64,000 nt of DNA from Dehalococcoides mccartyi (GTDB taxonomy: Bacteria; Chloroflexota; Dehalococcoidia; UBA2979): NCBI GenBank assembly GCA_945865925.1, contig CAMBFG010000008.1, positions 1-64,000 on the forward strand, written 5' to 3'. The translations under genes and the position numbers were made by a program. Shown piece after piece: positions 27,681 through 37,119 of the stretch. Each line of letters opens with the position of its first letter. Position 1 is the first letter of the stretch. The notes under the pieces are model-generated. The model was not told where the DNA came from. It saw nothing but the letters and a program-made list of their open reading frames with translations, and searched no databases.

Positions 27681-28628
27681 TCAGGAGCTGAGGAACCACC
27701 CGGCATCGAGCGCCGCCTGGCAGCCGCTCCCGGCGGCGGTCACGGCCTGGCGGTAGGTCGGATCCTGCGCATCGCCTGCGGCGAACACACCCTCGATGTT
27801 CGTGGCGGTCGCGCCGGGGCCGGGCCCGCCACGCGTGCGGAGATACCCGGTGGTGTCCATCTTCAGCACACTCTGGAACAGGGCCGTGTTCGGCCGGTGC
27901 CCGATCGCGATGAAGACCCCGGCGACAGCGAGGTCTCGGGTGGGGGTCCCGACGGTGGAGCGCAGTCTCACCCCGGTGACGCCAGCATCGGTACCCAGGA
28001 TGTCCTCCACCATTTGGTTGAGCGCCAGCGTGATGCGCCCCTGGGCGACCCGCTGCTTCAGCCGCTCGACGAGGATCGCCTCAGCGGTGAACTCCTCCCG
28101 ACGATGGATGAGCGTGACGCTGCCGGCGATGTTCGACAGGTCGATCGCTTCGAGCACCGCGGTGCTGCCGCCGCCCACGATCGCGACGGACTGCCCCTTG
28201 AAGAAGTAGCCGTCACACGTCGCGCAGGTGGAGACGCCGCGCCCAAGGAATCGTTGCTCCGCCGGCAAGCCGAGGTACCTGGGCGACGCTCCGGTGGCGA
28301 TGATCAGGGCGTCGCAGGTGTATTCACCTTCAGCGCCGGTCAGCCGGAACGGGCGCTCCGTCAGCACCACTGACGCAATCTCATCGAACAGGACCTCCGT
28401 GCCGAACCGGACGGCCTGCTCTTCGAAGCGTTCCATCAGATCGACGCCGAGTACGGCCGCGTGTTCCGCGGGCCAGTTCTCGATGTTTGAGGTGGTGACG
28501 AGTTGCCCGCCCTTCTGGACGCCCGTCAGGATCAGCGGCGAGTACCCTCCACGCGCGGCGTACAGCGCGGCGGTGTACCCCGCCGGGCCGGAGCCGAGGA
28601 CGATCACCCGTGCGTGGCGCGCTGCCAT
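27681..28628 (-). CDS. trxB: Thioredoxin-disulfide reductase
   Basis: VLGSGPAGYTAALYAARGG, CATCDG redox motif, VVGGGSTA-like VAIVGGGSTAVLEA, GVFAAGDAQDPTYRQAVTAAGSGCQAALDA. Confidence 0.95.
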   Translation of the reverse strand: MAARHARVIVLGSGPAGYTAALYAARGGYSPLILTGVQKGGQLVTTSNIENWPAEHAAVLGVDLMERFEEQAVRFGTEVLFDEIASVVLTERPFRLTGAEGEYTCDALIIATGASPRYLGLPAEQRFLGRGVSTCATCDGYFFKGQSVAIVGGGSTAVLEAIDLSNIAGSVTLIHRREEFTAEAILVERLKQRVAQGRITLALNQMVEDILGTDAGVTGVRLRSTVGTPTRDLAVAGVFIAIGHRPNTALFQSVLKMDTTGYLRTRGGPGPGATATNIEGVFAAGDAQDPTYRQAVTAAGSGCQAALDAGWFLSS

Positions 28629-28634
28629 CGCGGC

Positions 28635-29273
28635 CTATCCGCCCAGCACGCGGCGGCCTTCAGCGAGGGCCTCCTGCGTGTCGAGGTCCAGCGCAACGCT
28701 CGGCTCCTCCGGCATCGGAATCCGGAGCGGTGGGTGCCGCTGCAAAATCGCTCGCAACCCCTCGGTCGCCTCGGTCGCCTGCGCGAGTTCGTCGAGCAGT
28801 GCCCCCGAGATCACGACCGGGTGCCCCCCGTGCTCGCGCCCCGCGGTATCGAGGTACGTCGGCTGCACCGCCTCGACCCCACGCTCTCGCAGCGTCGCCA
28901 CCAGCCGGTCGATGACGTGCGTGAGCGCAGGCTGGTCGACGTTCTGGATCACGACTACATCCGGCCGCGCGCGCCCTACTGCGAGCAGCGCCGCTGCCCC
29001 CTTCGCGAGCGAGGTCGCGCGTCCCTGCGGCCACCGCTGGTTGAAGACGAGGCGTTCCGGCAAGACACCGAGGGTCCGTCGGACTGCCTCGGCGTGCGCC
29101 CCGATCACCACCACGATCTCGTCCACGCAGGAGGCGCGCAGTTGCTCCAGTTCCCACTCGATCAGCGTGCGTCCCGCCCAGGCGACGAGCGGCTTCGGCT
29201 CGCCCATCCTCGAGGACGCCCCGGCAGCGAGCAGCAGCGCAGCGACCGTCACGCGGTTTGCTTCGCGCGCCAT
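28635..29273 (-). CDS. MobA-like nucleotidyltransferase
   Basis: VAALLLAAGASSRMGEPKPLVAWAGRTLIEWEL; QNVDQPALT; GGHPVVI. Confidence 0.88.
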   Translation of the reverse strand: MAREANRVTVAALLLAAGASSRMGEPKPLVAWAGRTLIEWELEQLRASCVDEIVVVIGAHAEAVRRTLGVLPERLVFNQRWPQGRATSLAKGAAALLAVGRARPDVVVIQNVDQPALTHVIDRLVATLRERGVEAVQPTYLDTAGREHGGHPVVISGALLDELAQATEATEGLRAILQRHPPLRIPMPEEPSVALDLDTQEALAEGRRVLGG

Positions 29274-29644
29274 GCCGCAACGGCCTGTCGCACCGCCGAC
29301 GCCGCGAGGACGGAGCAATGCACCTTGCTCGTCGGCAGCCCGTCGACGGCGGCGGCGTAGTCGTCCCGCGTGAACGCCTCGGCCTCATCGAGCGTGCGCC
29401 CCGTCACCATTTCGGTGGCCGCCGAGGAGGTCGCGATCGAGGCAGGACACCCGGACGACAGGAACGAGGCAGCGATGACGCGACCCTCCGCGAACCGCAG
29501 GAAGATCCGCAGCGAATCCCCGCACACCGGATTCGTCACGAACGCCTCGGCGTCCGCGTCCGGCATGGCGCCAGCGTTCCGCGGCCGCTCGAAGTGGTCG
29601 ATCAGCGTGGCGCTGTACTGCTCGGGCGAGAGTCGTTCGGCCAT
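29249..29644 (-). CDS. IscU/SufU-type Fe-S scaffold protein
   Basis: DHFERPRNAGAM, NPVCGDSLRIFL, SGCPASIATSSAATEM, KVHCSVLAASA: three conserved cysteines. Confidence 0.92.
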   Translation of the reverse strand: MAERLSPEQYSATLIDHFERPRNAGAMPDADAEAFVTNPVCGDSLRIFLRFAEGRVIAASFLSSGCPASIATSSAATEMVTGRTLDEAEAFTRDDYAAAVDGLPTSKVHCSVLAASAVRQAVAAWRAKQTA

Positions 29645-29684
29645 GCCTCGATTGTCGCACGCGCCGCGACGCCGTCGCGCGCTC

Positions 29685-30155
29685 CTATCCGGCGAGGCCC
29701 TCACCCGTGACACCCAGCGCTTCGAAGACCTGCGCGAACTGCGTCATGTCCTGCGGCTGGTAGTGGCCGTTCGCCGCCAGGATGCGCCCGTCCGTCCCGA
29801 TCACGAAGGCCGCGCGCCGTGCCCGCTTTCCGTCGTCCGCGAGCACGTCGTACGCCCGCGCGACATCGAGGCCCGGGTCAGCCGCGAGCGGGAACGGCAG
29901 CGCCTCGCGCGCCGCGAAGCGCCGGTGGGAGTCGAGGTCGTCGGCGGAGATCGCGAGGACGTTCGCGCCCAGGTCGCGGAGCGTCGCGAACTCGTCGCGG
30001 AAACCGCACACCTGCGCCGTACACATCGGTGTTGCGTCCTCCGTATAGAACAGCAGGACGAGCGGCCCGTCGCGCAGCAGCCCTTCGAGGGTGCGCGTCC
30101 CCTCGGTCGTCTCGACCGCGAACGTTGGTGCGAGGTCTCCGACCGCGAGGCTCAC
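29685..30155 (-). CDS. Peroxiredoxin (AhpC/TSA, Bcp-like)
   Basis: LVLLFYTEDATPMCTAQVCGFRDEFATLRDLGANVLAISADD. Confidence 0.9.
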   Translation of the reverse strand: MSLAVGDLAPTFAVETTEGTRTLEGLLRDGPLVLLFYTEDATPMCTAQVCGFRDEFATLRDLGANVLAISADDLDSHRRFAAREALPFPLAADPGLDVARAYDVLADDGKRARRAAFVIGTDGRILAANGHYQPQDMTQFAQVFEALGVTGEGLAG

Positions 30156-31384
30156 GCCAGCACCGGCCTCAGGCAGCGCAACCCGTCGAGCGGCGCCCCC
30201 TTCGCCAGCGCCAGCACGCGAATCCGCCCGAGGCCCTCGGGCTCACACAGTACCTCGGCGGCGCGGCGGTCGGCCGCGAAGCGCTGCGCGTCCGCCGAGG
30301 CGCGCTGCGAGGCCGTGCGTAGCGCCTCCCCCAGCCCGAGCGCCATCAGCGCCTCCGCCTGCGACACCAGCGATGCTGCTTCGAACCCCTCGGCGGCCGC
30401 GGCGAGCGAGGTGAAGTCGACGTGGACGGTGAGGTCGAGGCGTCCCGGTTCGGCGAGCGGGTCAGGCTGCGGCGAATGACGGCGGAACGCCATCAGCGTC
30501 CCCTGCCGCCGCCAGGAGGCGTACAGGTCGCGCGCCGGGTACCCGTAGTCGATCGAAAGCACGTACCCGCGCTCCACCTTCGAGGTGATCGCCCGCATCG
30601 CCTCGGCGGCCGCCAGGCCGATCTCCGCGAGCGCACCGTCCCCCGGCTGCAGTCCGAGGCGCGCGAAGGTCGCCGCGATGGCTGGCGTCGAGAGCGGCCC
30701 GTCCGCGAACGCAAGTGTGCCGTCCTCGTGCGTCACGTACCGCTCGAACAGCCGCTCGCCCTCGCGCCGCACGAGGTGGACGGGCAGCGCATCGAAAAAC
30801 TCGTTGCTGATGACGACACCGGTGACGCGCTTCGCCCGCGCGAGCCAGTCCGAGGTCAGCGCGTGCTCGACCTCGAACCCCGCGCCAGCGAGGTGCGCCC
30901 GCTGGTCGGCGAGACGGTTCGCGTGCCCGTCTAGCATCACCGGCCGCACGGCGGCGAAACAGCGAGGGGCCCGCGCCCGCAGCCACGTCAGCATCGCGCG
31001 CATGAACGCACCGCTGCCGCACCCCACCTCGACCAGCGCGAACACTGATGGCTCTCCGAGCCGCTGCCAGCACTCCAGCACCTGGCGTGCCCACAGGTAG
31101 CCGAAGATCGGGTGGACCTCCGGGCTGGTCTCGTAGTCCCCGTCACGGCCCCACGCCAGCCCGGTGCGGCTGTAGTACCCGTGCTCGGGATGGCCGAGGG
31201 CGTCCCCCATGAACTCCACGAAGGTGATCCGCCCGCCGGACGCCTCGATCCGCGCGACGAGCAGCGGCAGCAGCGGCGTCTGCGTGGCGAGGGCGAACTC
31301 GTCCGCCAGACCAAAGTCGTCCAGCGCGAAGTCGTCGGCGCTGGCCTCGAGGGCGTCGGGGTGGGTCTCCGGAGATGCCGTCAT
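30152..31384 (-). CDS. MidA/NDUFAF7-like SAM-dependent methyltransferase
   Basis: ITFVEFMGDALGHPEHGYYSR, DYETSPEVHPIFGYLWARQVLECW, LVEVGCGSGAFMRAML, VISNEFFDALPVHLV, LSIDYGYPARDLY. Confidence 0.93.
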   Translation of the reverse strand: MTASPETHPDALEASADDFALDDFGLADEFALATQTPLLPLLVARIEASGGRITFVEFMGDALGHPEHGYYSRTGLAWGRDGDYETSPEVHPIFGYLWARQVLECWQRLGEPSVFALVEVGCGSGAFMRAMLTWLRARAPRCFAAVRPVMLDGHANRLADQRAHLAGAGFEVEHALTSDWLARAKRVTGVVISNEFFDALPVHLVRREGERLFERYVTHEDGTLAFADGPLSTPAIAATFARLGLQPGDGALAEIGLAAAEAMRAITSKVERGYVLSIDYGYPARDLYASWRRQGTLMAFRRHSPQPDPLAEPGRLDLTVHVDFTSLAAAAEGFEAASLVSQAEALMALGLGEALRTASQRASADAQRFAADRRAAEVLCEPEGLGRIRVLALAKGAPLDGLRCLRPVLA

Positions 31385-31417
31385 GCCTCGATCGTATCCG
31401 CGTGCTGGCGGCGTCGC

Positions 31418-32053
31418 TCAGACCGCGTTCAGCACGGTGATCCGGTTCGAGGTGATGCGGTCGACGCCCCACGCCTTCAGGTCAAGGGCGCGCGCGGCGT
31501 CGTCCACGGTCCAGACACCGACATCCCCGGCGCGGAGGCGGAGTGCGGCCACCTCGTCCGAGGTGTGCAGAAGGGTGTGGCGGATCACCACAGGCATCGG
31601 TTCGATCGTGCCCGCGTCCCGGCCGGCGAGGTAGGCGCGCAACTGGCGCTCGTCCCGAATCGAGTACGCGACATCGAGGTCGGGGAGCCAGGCGCGGACG
31701 CGGTTCGCCAGATGCCAGTCCTCGCACGTCACGCGGAGCCGCGAGCGGTTGAGTGGTTCGAGCAGCCGCGCGAGGTCGGGCGCCGGGTCGCCGGCCCAGG
31801 CGCGCAGGTCCAGGACGAGTGCGGCGTCCTCGATCACTTCGAGCAGCGCCTCGAAGGGCACGGGGAGCAGGCGACGGATGCCGCGCCGGTGGAGGCCGAA
31901 GGGCGAGCGTCCGATCGGGCGCTCGTGGTGCGCGACGAGGTGCCCGCCGATCGACCAGATGTCGGCCTCGATGGCGTCGACCGCGGGATGGCGGCTGAGC
32001 GGGTGCAGGGCGAGGTCGTTCCCCGCGCGGTGCAGGATGCGCTGAAGGGGCAT
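31418..32053 (-). CDS. Glycerophosphodiester phosphodiesterase-like protein
   Basis: ILHRAGNDLALHPLSRHPAVDAIEADIWSIGGHLVAHHE and VGVWTVDDAARALDLKAWGVDRITSN. Confidence 0.82.
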   Translation of the reverse strand: MPLQRILHRAGNDLALHPLSRHPAVDAIEADIWSIGGHLVAHHERPIGRSPFGLHRRGIRRLLPVPFEALLEVIEDAALVLDLRAWAGDPAPDLARLLEPLNRSRLRVTCEDWHLANRVRAWLPDLDVAYSIRDERQLRAYLAGRDAGTIEPMPVVIRHTLLHTSDEVAALRLRAGDVGVWTVDDAARALDLKAWGVDRITSNRITVLNAV

Positions 32054-32069
32054 CGAGGGTAGTGGGTGG

Positions 32070-32591
32070 CTAGCGGACGTTGGCGGCGCCGAGCGCCTGC
32101 ACGAACACGGAGCGCGGGCGCGCGTGGTCGAGTTCGATGAGGAAGATGCTCTGCCACTGGCCGATGTGCGCTGCGCCGTTGTGGACGGGAACCGTCTCCG
32201 AGGAGCCGAGGAACAACTGCTGGCAGTGCGCGTGGCCGTTGGCGCACTCGCGGTCGGTCATGTGGACGGTGCGGATCGAGAAGTCGTTGTGCTCGTAGTA
32301 GTCGCCCGCCGGGACGATGCGGGACAGCACGCGCGCCATGTCGTTCAGTAGCAGCGGCTCGTGCTCGTTGATGACGATGGCGGCCGTCGTGTGGTTCGAG
32401 ACGATCGCGACCTGCCCGAATTCGACACCCGAACGCGCGACGACGTTCTGGACGTCCGCGGTGATGTCGATGAACTCGAGGGCATGCGAGGTGTGGTACT
32501 CGAGCGTCTCGGCGTACGCGACGAAGTGGGACGCGGGTACGTGCGCCGCATGAAGCGGGCGGGCGTCTGGCCGCGGAATGCTTTCGACCAC
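32070..32591 (-). CDS. YjbQ/UPF0047 family protein
   Basis: FIDITADVQNVVARSGVEFGQVAIVSNHTTAAIVINEHEPLLLNDM, GHAHCQQLFLGSSETVPVHNG, WQSIFLIELDHARPRSV. Confidence 0.9.
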   Translation of the reverse strand: MVESIPRPDARPLHAAHVPASHFVAYAETLEYHTSHALEFIDITADVQNVVARSGVEFGQVAIVSNHTTAAIVINEHEPLLLNDMARVLSRIVPAGDYYEHNDFSIRTVHMTDRECANGHAHCQQLFLGSSETVPVHNGAAHIGQWQSIFLIELDHARPRSVFVQALGAANVR

Positions 32592-32681
32592 TGCGGCCTC
32601 CGCCTTGTCCCTCGGGGCTGCGCGGGTGGGCGCCAGCCTCGAAGCCTTACCCGGAGGGTATCAGCGCGCCCGAGGGGCGGG

Positions 32682-33545
32682 CTAGCGGGCGCCGTCCGGA
32701 CGGTGGCGGCGCAAGGAGCGCACCGCCTCAGTGACGGTCTGGATGTCGCGGGCGCCGGCGCGGAAGCGCACGTACTCCTCGAGGTCGCGGAGGGCCGAAT
32801 CGACTTCCCCGAGGCGCTCCCGGAGCATCCCACGGTCGCGGATCTCGTCGAGGTCCCAGGGGAACATCGCGATCAGGAGGTCGATGACGCGGGCGGCGCG
32901 GTCCTCGTCACCTCGCTGAAGGTAGCCAGCCTTCAGGTTGTGGAGCAGCCGCTGGATGACCTGCCTCGGCGAGAGCGAGGCGAGGTAGTGCTCCTTGAAC
33001 GGCACACGCGCCCCAAAGATGTTCCGCAGCAGCACCTGGCAGTCCCGAGGCGTCAGCAGCCGCCCGAAGTTGAACGCGTCGATCAGGACGGCGTCCTCGC
33101 TCACACCGGCGGGTGTGTAGCGGCAGATGACGTGGCCCGGCAGCCCCACCGGGCGCACATCGAGGCCCACGCGCTGGCAGACGTCCGCGTACAGGATGGC
33201 GAGCGTCACCGGGATGCCGAGGCGCTCCGAGAGCACCTCGTTCATGTAGAGGTTCTTCGGGTCGTCATACAACTCGCTATTCCCGCGGAAGCCCAGTTCG
33301 CGGTAGAGGTAGCGGTTGATCCCGCGCACGACGAAGTGCGGTGTCTGGCGCTCCGGGTCACGCCCGAGTTGGTGGCCGAGCGTTTCCGCAATGTCCTGCA
33401 GCCGGCGCTCGAAGGCGTCGATGTCGAGGTTGGGGTACTCGGACTGTGCGATGACGAGGGCGGCGCGGGCGAGGGGGACTTCTTCGGCGGGTCCGCTGAC
33501 GGTCAGCCGGAACTGCGCGAGCGTCTCCTCGAAGGTGGCGGTCAC
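32682..33545 (-). CDS. SirB1-like transglutaminase-fold protein
   Basis: YLYRELGFRGNSELYDDPKNLYMNEVLSERLGIPVTLAILYADVCQRVGLDVRPVGLPGHVICRY. Confidence 0.9.
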   Translation of the reverse strand: MTATFEETLAQFRLTVSGPAEEVPLARAALVIAQSEYPNLDIDAFERRLQDIAETLGHQLGRDPERQTPHFVVRGINRYLYRELGFRGNSELYDDPKNLYMNEVLSERLGIPVTLAILYADVCQRVGLDVRPVGLPGHVICRYTPAGVSEDAVLIDAFNFGRLLTPRDCQVLLRNIFGARVPFKEHYLASLSPRQVIQRLLHNLKAGYLQRGDEDRAARVIDLLIAMFPWDLDEIRDRGMLRERLGEVDSALRDLEEYVRFRAGARDIQTVTEAVRSLRRHRPDGAR

Positions 33546-34147
33546 CGGTTGATCCGCGAACGGGCGGGGCTGAGCCCCTCGAAGGAGAAGATCTTCGCGG
33601 CGAGGGCTGCGAGCAGCAGGACGACCCCGAGGGTGAGTTCGTTCGGCTCGCCCATCGCGAACGCGATCACCGGCACGGAGGTCAGCCCGACGAACCCGGA
33701 GAACCGCTTGCGCCGCGTAGCGAAGAAGAGCACGGCGGTGAGCGTGATGGCGGCGAACGCCGCCAGCGGCACAAGGCCGAACCAGGCGCCCACGGTCGTC
33801 GCGGTGCCGTTGCCGCCCTTGAAGCGCAGGAACACCGAGTAGTCGTGCCCGATAACGGAGGCGAGGCCCGCGAAAATCGCGAGGGTGTGGCTATCGCTGA
33901 CCCAGTACGCGAGGCCGACCGCCGCCGTGCCCTTGCCGATGTCGCCCGCAGCTGCGACCAGTGCCGGCGCGAGACCGATGTTGTCCCACACGTTCATCAC
34001 GCCCGGGTTGCCGTCGCCGATGTGGTGGATGTCCCGGCCGCCGGTCCAAATGAAGGCGACGATGTACGAAGCGGGGACGGAGCCCAGCAAGTACGCAGTG
34101 GCGAGGATCATCGCGATGGTCACGTGGCCTCCGGGGAGCGTCCTCAT
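33542..34147 (-). CDS. plsY: Acyl-phosphate glycerol-3-phosphate acyltransferase
   Basis: AYLLGSVPASYIVAFIWTGGRDIHHIGDGNPGVMNVW, VIGHDYSVFLRFKGGNGTATTVGAWFGL. Confidence 0.95.
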   Translation of the reverse strand: MRTLPGGHVTIAMILATAYLLGSVPASYIVAFIWTGGRDIHHIGDGNPGVMNVWDNIGLAPALVAAAGDIGKGTAAVGLAYWVSDSHTLAIFAGLASVIGHDYSVFLRFKGGNGTATTVGAWFGLVPLAAFAAITLTAVLFFATRRKRFSGFVGLTSVPVIAFAMGEPNELTLGVVLLLAALAAKIFSFEGLSPARSRINR

Positions 34148-34194
34148 GATACCGCGCCACCCGTTACTAGCCCCTGTCCCCCGTCACCCCACAC

Positions 34195-34225
34195 AGACAG
34201 CCCCGGCATTGCCGGGGCTGTCTGG
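34195..34225. terminator. Strong hairpin between cupredoxin and plsY
   Basis: cagacagccccggcattgccggggctgtctg; long perfect stem, no clear U tract. Confidence 0.7.
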
Positions 34226-34245
34226 CGTTCAAGGCTGATGCTCGG

Positions 34246-34671
34246 CTACTGGACGGTGATGGTGCCCGTCATCGTCGGGTGGATCATGCAGGCATAGGCA
34301 ATGGTGCCCGCCTTCGTCGTCGTGAACTTGAAGGTGCCCCCACGGCCGTCGATCGTCTTGGAGTCGAAGGTCGTCTTGTCCACGGACGTCGCGGTGTGCG
34401 AAGTGGTGTCCTGGTTGACGAACTCGATGACGCTTCCCACCTTCACGGTGGGGGACGGCAGGGTGAAGTCGTTGATCACGGCGCGCACATTGCCCTCGGC
34501 GACGGCCGGTGCTTTCGCGGCTGCCGTTGCTGCTGCCGCCGTGCCCGCCGAGGCGGTCGTGGCGGCCTTCGCTGGCGTCGCCTCGGGTGTGGCTTCGTCG
34601 CTCGAACAGCCAGCGACGATAAGTGTGGCGACGAGCAGTGTCGCCGCTGCGGCCCAACGGATCCGGTACAT
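34246..34671 (-). CDS. Lipoprotein cupredoxin (plastocyanin/amicyanin-like)
   Basis: Lipobox ATLIVAGCSS; His in TSHTAT; CMIHPTMTG type-1 copper ligand set. Confidence 0.9.
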   Translation of the reverse strand: MYRIRWAAAATLLVATLIVAGCSSDEATPEATPAKAATTASAGTAAAATAAAKAPAVAEGNVRAVINDFTLPSPTVKVGSVIEFVNQDTTSHTATSVDKTTFDSKTIDGRGGTFKFTTTKAGTIAYACMIHPTMTGTITVQ

Positions 34672-34830
34672 GGTCACGGTCTCCTCTGACAGTCGCGCAC
34701 GTGGCGCGGTCTTGTCGAGGGTGTCCGGCTGGCCGCACCCGTTGCCGGGTACCGAGCCCCTCGTGACACCGACTGGCGGCGTCAAGGGGCGGAGCGTACT
34801 CGCGCCTCGGCGGTGCCGCTAGCGGCAGGC

Positions 34831-35241
34831 TCAGCGCGCCTCGTCGATCGGGCGGCGGCCGGAGAATCCGGAAGTGCGAGGGTGCCACCAGTCGATGTCG
34901 TCTTCACCGGCGCGCCAACACCAGTACGCCAGGACGCCATCGATCGTTGTCGGGAAGTCGATGAGTCCCTCATCCAGCCCCTTGATCTCGGCGCCGGCTC
35001 CCGTGATGGCGGAGATCTGCCGCTGGGCCTCCTCGCCGAGGCGGCGCAACTCGATGTTGACCTCGCGGATGCGACGCTCGCCGACCACGCCGTTGTTCAG
35101 ATGGCGGCGGTTGAGGGCGTTGAGTTCGTCCTTCACGCCGCGGAGCGTGTGTTGGGTGCGCTGCAACTCGGCGACCGTATCGCGGATCAGGCGTAGTGCC
35201 GCCCGGGCTTCCTCCAGCGTGAAGTCGCCACCCGCGGGCAT
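34831..35241 (-). CDS. DUF2203-like protein
   Basis: FTLEEARAALRLIRDTVAELQ ... EIKGLDEGLIDFPTTIDGVLAYWCWRAGEDDIDWWHPRTSGFSGRRPI. Confidence 0.85.
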   Translation of the reverse strand: MPAGGDFTLEEARAALRLIRDTVAELQRTQHTLRGVKDELNALNRRHLNNGVVGERRIREVNIELRRLGEEAQRQISAITGAGAEIKGLDEGLIDFPTTIDGVLAYWCWRAGEDDIDWWHPRTSGFSGRRPIDEAR

Positions 35242-35247
35242 CGAGCC

Positions 35248-35679
35248 CTACTCCGACCGGTCGAGGTCACCCGGTGCGTCGGGCGCGTAGCCCTCGTCCT
35301 CCACGACGGAGGCGCTCCAGCCGCCACGCCCCCACATCTCCTGCGGGTCGAACCCGAGCGCACCGGTGGTAGCGCGCTCGACCGCCTCACGGAGCGACGA
35401 CAGGTCACCGCCGAAGGAGGCCACGCCAAGGTTCACGCCGAAGGCGGCGAGCGGGGAGGGGATATGCAGCCACGACCACGGCGCGTCGTTCACCCGCAAG
35501 GCGGCGACGATGCCGGGGACCACGTCCTGGGGCCGCAACGTCACCCGGCGGATGTCGATGTCCATCGGGTCGAGGCCAGCCTCCTGGCGCCGTCGCGCTT
35601 CCAGCACCACGCGGCCGAGGACAGCGCCAAGCGCGGCCCCGATCAGGACAAAGAGGGCGGTGCGGAGGCGGCTGAACAT
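35248..35679 (-). CDS. Hypothetical protein with N-terminal TM segment
   Basis: MFSRLRTALFVLIGAALGAVLGRVVLEARRRQ. Confidence 0.7.
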   Translation of the reverse strand: MFSRLRTALFVLIGAALGAVLGRVVLEARRRQEAGLDPMDIDIRRVTLRPQDVVPGIVAALRVNDAPWSWLHIPSPLAAFGVNLGVASFGGDLSSLREAVERATTGALGFDPQEMWGRGGWSASVVEDEGYAPDAPGDLDRSE

Positions 35680-35851
35680 CAGGGGCTCCTCGGGGGCAGT
35701 CAGTCCCTCGAAGGTACCGCAGAGCAGTCGGCCGAGGTCAAACTGAGCGTGATGTCAGGGCGAAAGTAATGTTCAGGTGTATTGACACGTTCGCCATTCA
35801 ATGCCAGACTGCGCCCATCGAACCGCCTTCGGGCGGGGATACGGGGCCACC

Positions 35852-36535
35852 ATGGACGACGCACTCGACCCGCGAGCACTTGTCGCCGAAGCGATCGGGG
35901 CGTTCACGCTCACGTTCGCCGGTGCCGGCGCAATCATCGTGGCCTCCGGCAAGACGAACATCGGTTTGCTCGAAATCGCGCTGGCGCACGGCCTCGCGAT
36001 TGCCCTGATGATCTCGGCGCTGGGCGCCATTTCCGGGGGGCACTTCAACCCGGCGGTCACCGCTGCCATGTGGGTGACAAGGCGCATCGGGACGATCTCG
36101 GCGCTCGGCTACGTGGTGGCGCAACTTGCCGGTGCGGTGATCGCGGCGCTCGCGCTGCGCGGCCTGTTCCCCGAGGGCCTGCGGGTGGAGGCGAACCTCG
36201 GCGCAGCCGCGCTTGGCCCCGGCATCGACTTCGCGCGTGCCGTCGGCATCGAGGCGATCCTGACGTTCTTCCTCGTGACGGTGATCTTTGGCACGGCCGT
36301 CGATTCGCGTGGCCCGAAGGTGGTCGCGGGACTCGCCATCGGCCTCACGATCACGATGGACATCCTGGCGGCTGGCCCGCTGACCGGCGCGGTGATGAAC
36401 CCCTCGAGGGCGTTCGGGCCGGCGCTGGTGGCTGGCGCCTGGGATGACCAGGTCGTGTGGTGGATCGGGCCGATCATCGGCGCGGTCGCCGCTGGCCTCC
36501 TCTACCACTACGTGCTGATCGAGGAGAAGGCGTAA
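35852..36535 (+). CDS. Aquaporin (MIP family)
   Basis: SGGHFNPAVTAAMW and GAVMNPSRAFGPALV pore motifs; six hydrophobic segments. Confidence 0.93.
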   Translation: MDDALDPRALVAEAIGAFTLTFAGAGAIIVASGKTNIGLLEIALAHGLAIALMISALGAISGGHFNPAVTAAMWVTRRIGTISALGYVVAQLAGAVIAALALRGLFPEGLRVEANLGAAALGPGIDFARAVGIEAILTFFLVTVIFGTAVDSRGPKVVAGLAIGLTITMDILAAGPLTGAVMNPSRAFGPALVAGAWDDQVVWWIGPIIGAVAAGLLYHYVLIEEKA

Positions 36536-36627
36536 GTCACGCCAGCGCGGCGAGAGGCCGCGCGTATCCCAACTGACACCCGCATCTGTCGCAACTATTA
36601 CCCCCGCCGCACGGCAGATGTAGGTGA

Positions 36628-36653
36628 GAGGGCGGCCCGTAAGGGCCGCCCTC
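36628..36653. terminator. Terminator-like hairpin
   Basis: gagggcggcccgtaagggccgccctc. Confidence 0.7.
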
Positions 36654-36681
36654 GAACTATCTCCAGCAGCATGCTGACGTC

Positions 36682-37119
36682 CTACCGCAGTCCGGTACTG
36701 CCGTGGCCGCCCGCGCCGCGCTCGGTGTCCTCGAGCGACTCAACCTCCACCCATTCGGCGGGCGCGAGGCGCGCCACCACCAGCTGCGCGATGCGGTCGC
36801 CGTCGTTCACCTCGAAGGGGCCGCAGCCCGGCAGGCAGTACATCGTCACGAAGAGCTCGCCGCGGTAGTCAGCATCGATGGTGCCGAGGACGGAGAGCAC
36901 GCCTCGCGCGGCGAGGCCCGAGCGTGGCCTCGACTGGACGTCCCAGCCCTCGGGTGCCGCCATCGCGATGCCCGTGGGCACCTTCACGGGCTGCTCGCCG
37001 ATGCTCAACGGGGCGTCGAGGCAAGCGTGGAGGTCGTAGCCGGAGGCGGCAGCGCTCTGGCGCGCCGGGATGCGGGCCGAAGGTCGCAGACGCCGGACAC
37101 GCAGCACAGCATCGGTCAC
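36682..37119 (-). CDS. dut: dUTP diphosphatase
   Basis: ASGYDLHACLD, QSRPRSGLAARGV, GTIDADYRGEL, GDRIAQLVV, RGAGGHGSTG: all five dUTPase motifs. Confidence 0.97.
   Translation of the reverse strand: MTDAVLRVRRLRPSARIPARQSAAASGYDLHACLDAPLSIGEQPVKVPTGIAMAAPEGWDVQSRPRSGLAARGVLSVLGTIDADYRGELFVTMYCLPGCGPFEVNDGDRIAQLVVARLAPAEWVEVESLEDTERGAGGHGSTGLR

Noticed and set aside
28741-28775. Short tandem cgcctcggt repeat
   Set aside because: Two coding copies (ATEATE) inside the MobA-like gene; not a meaningful repeat array.
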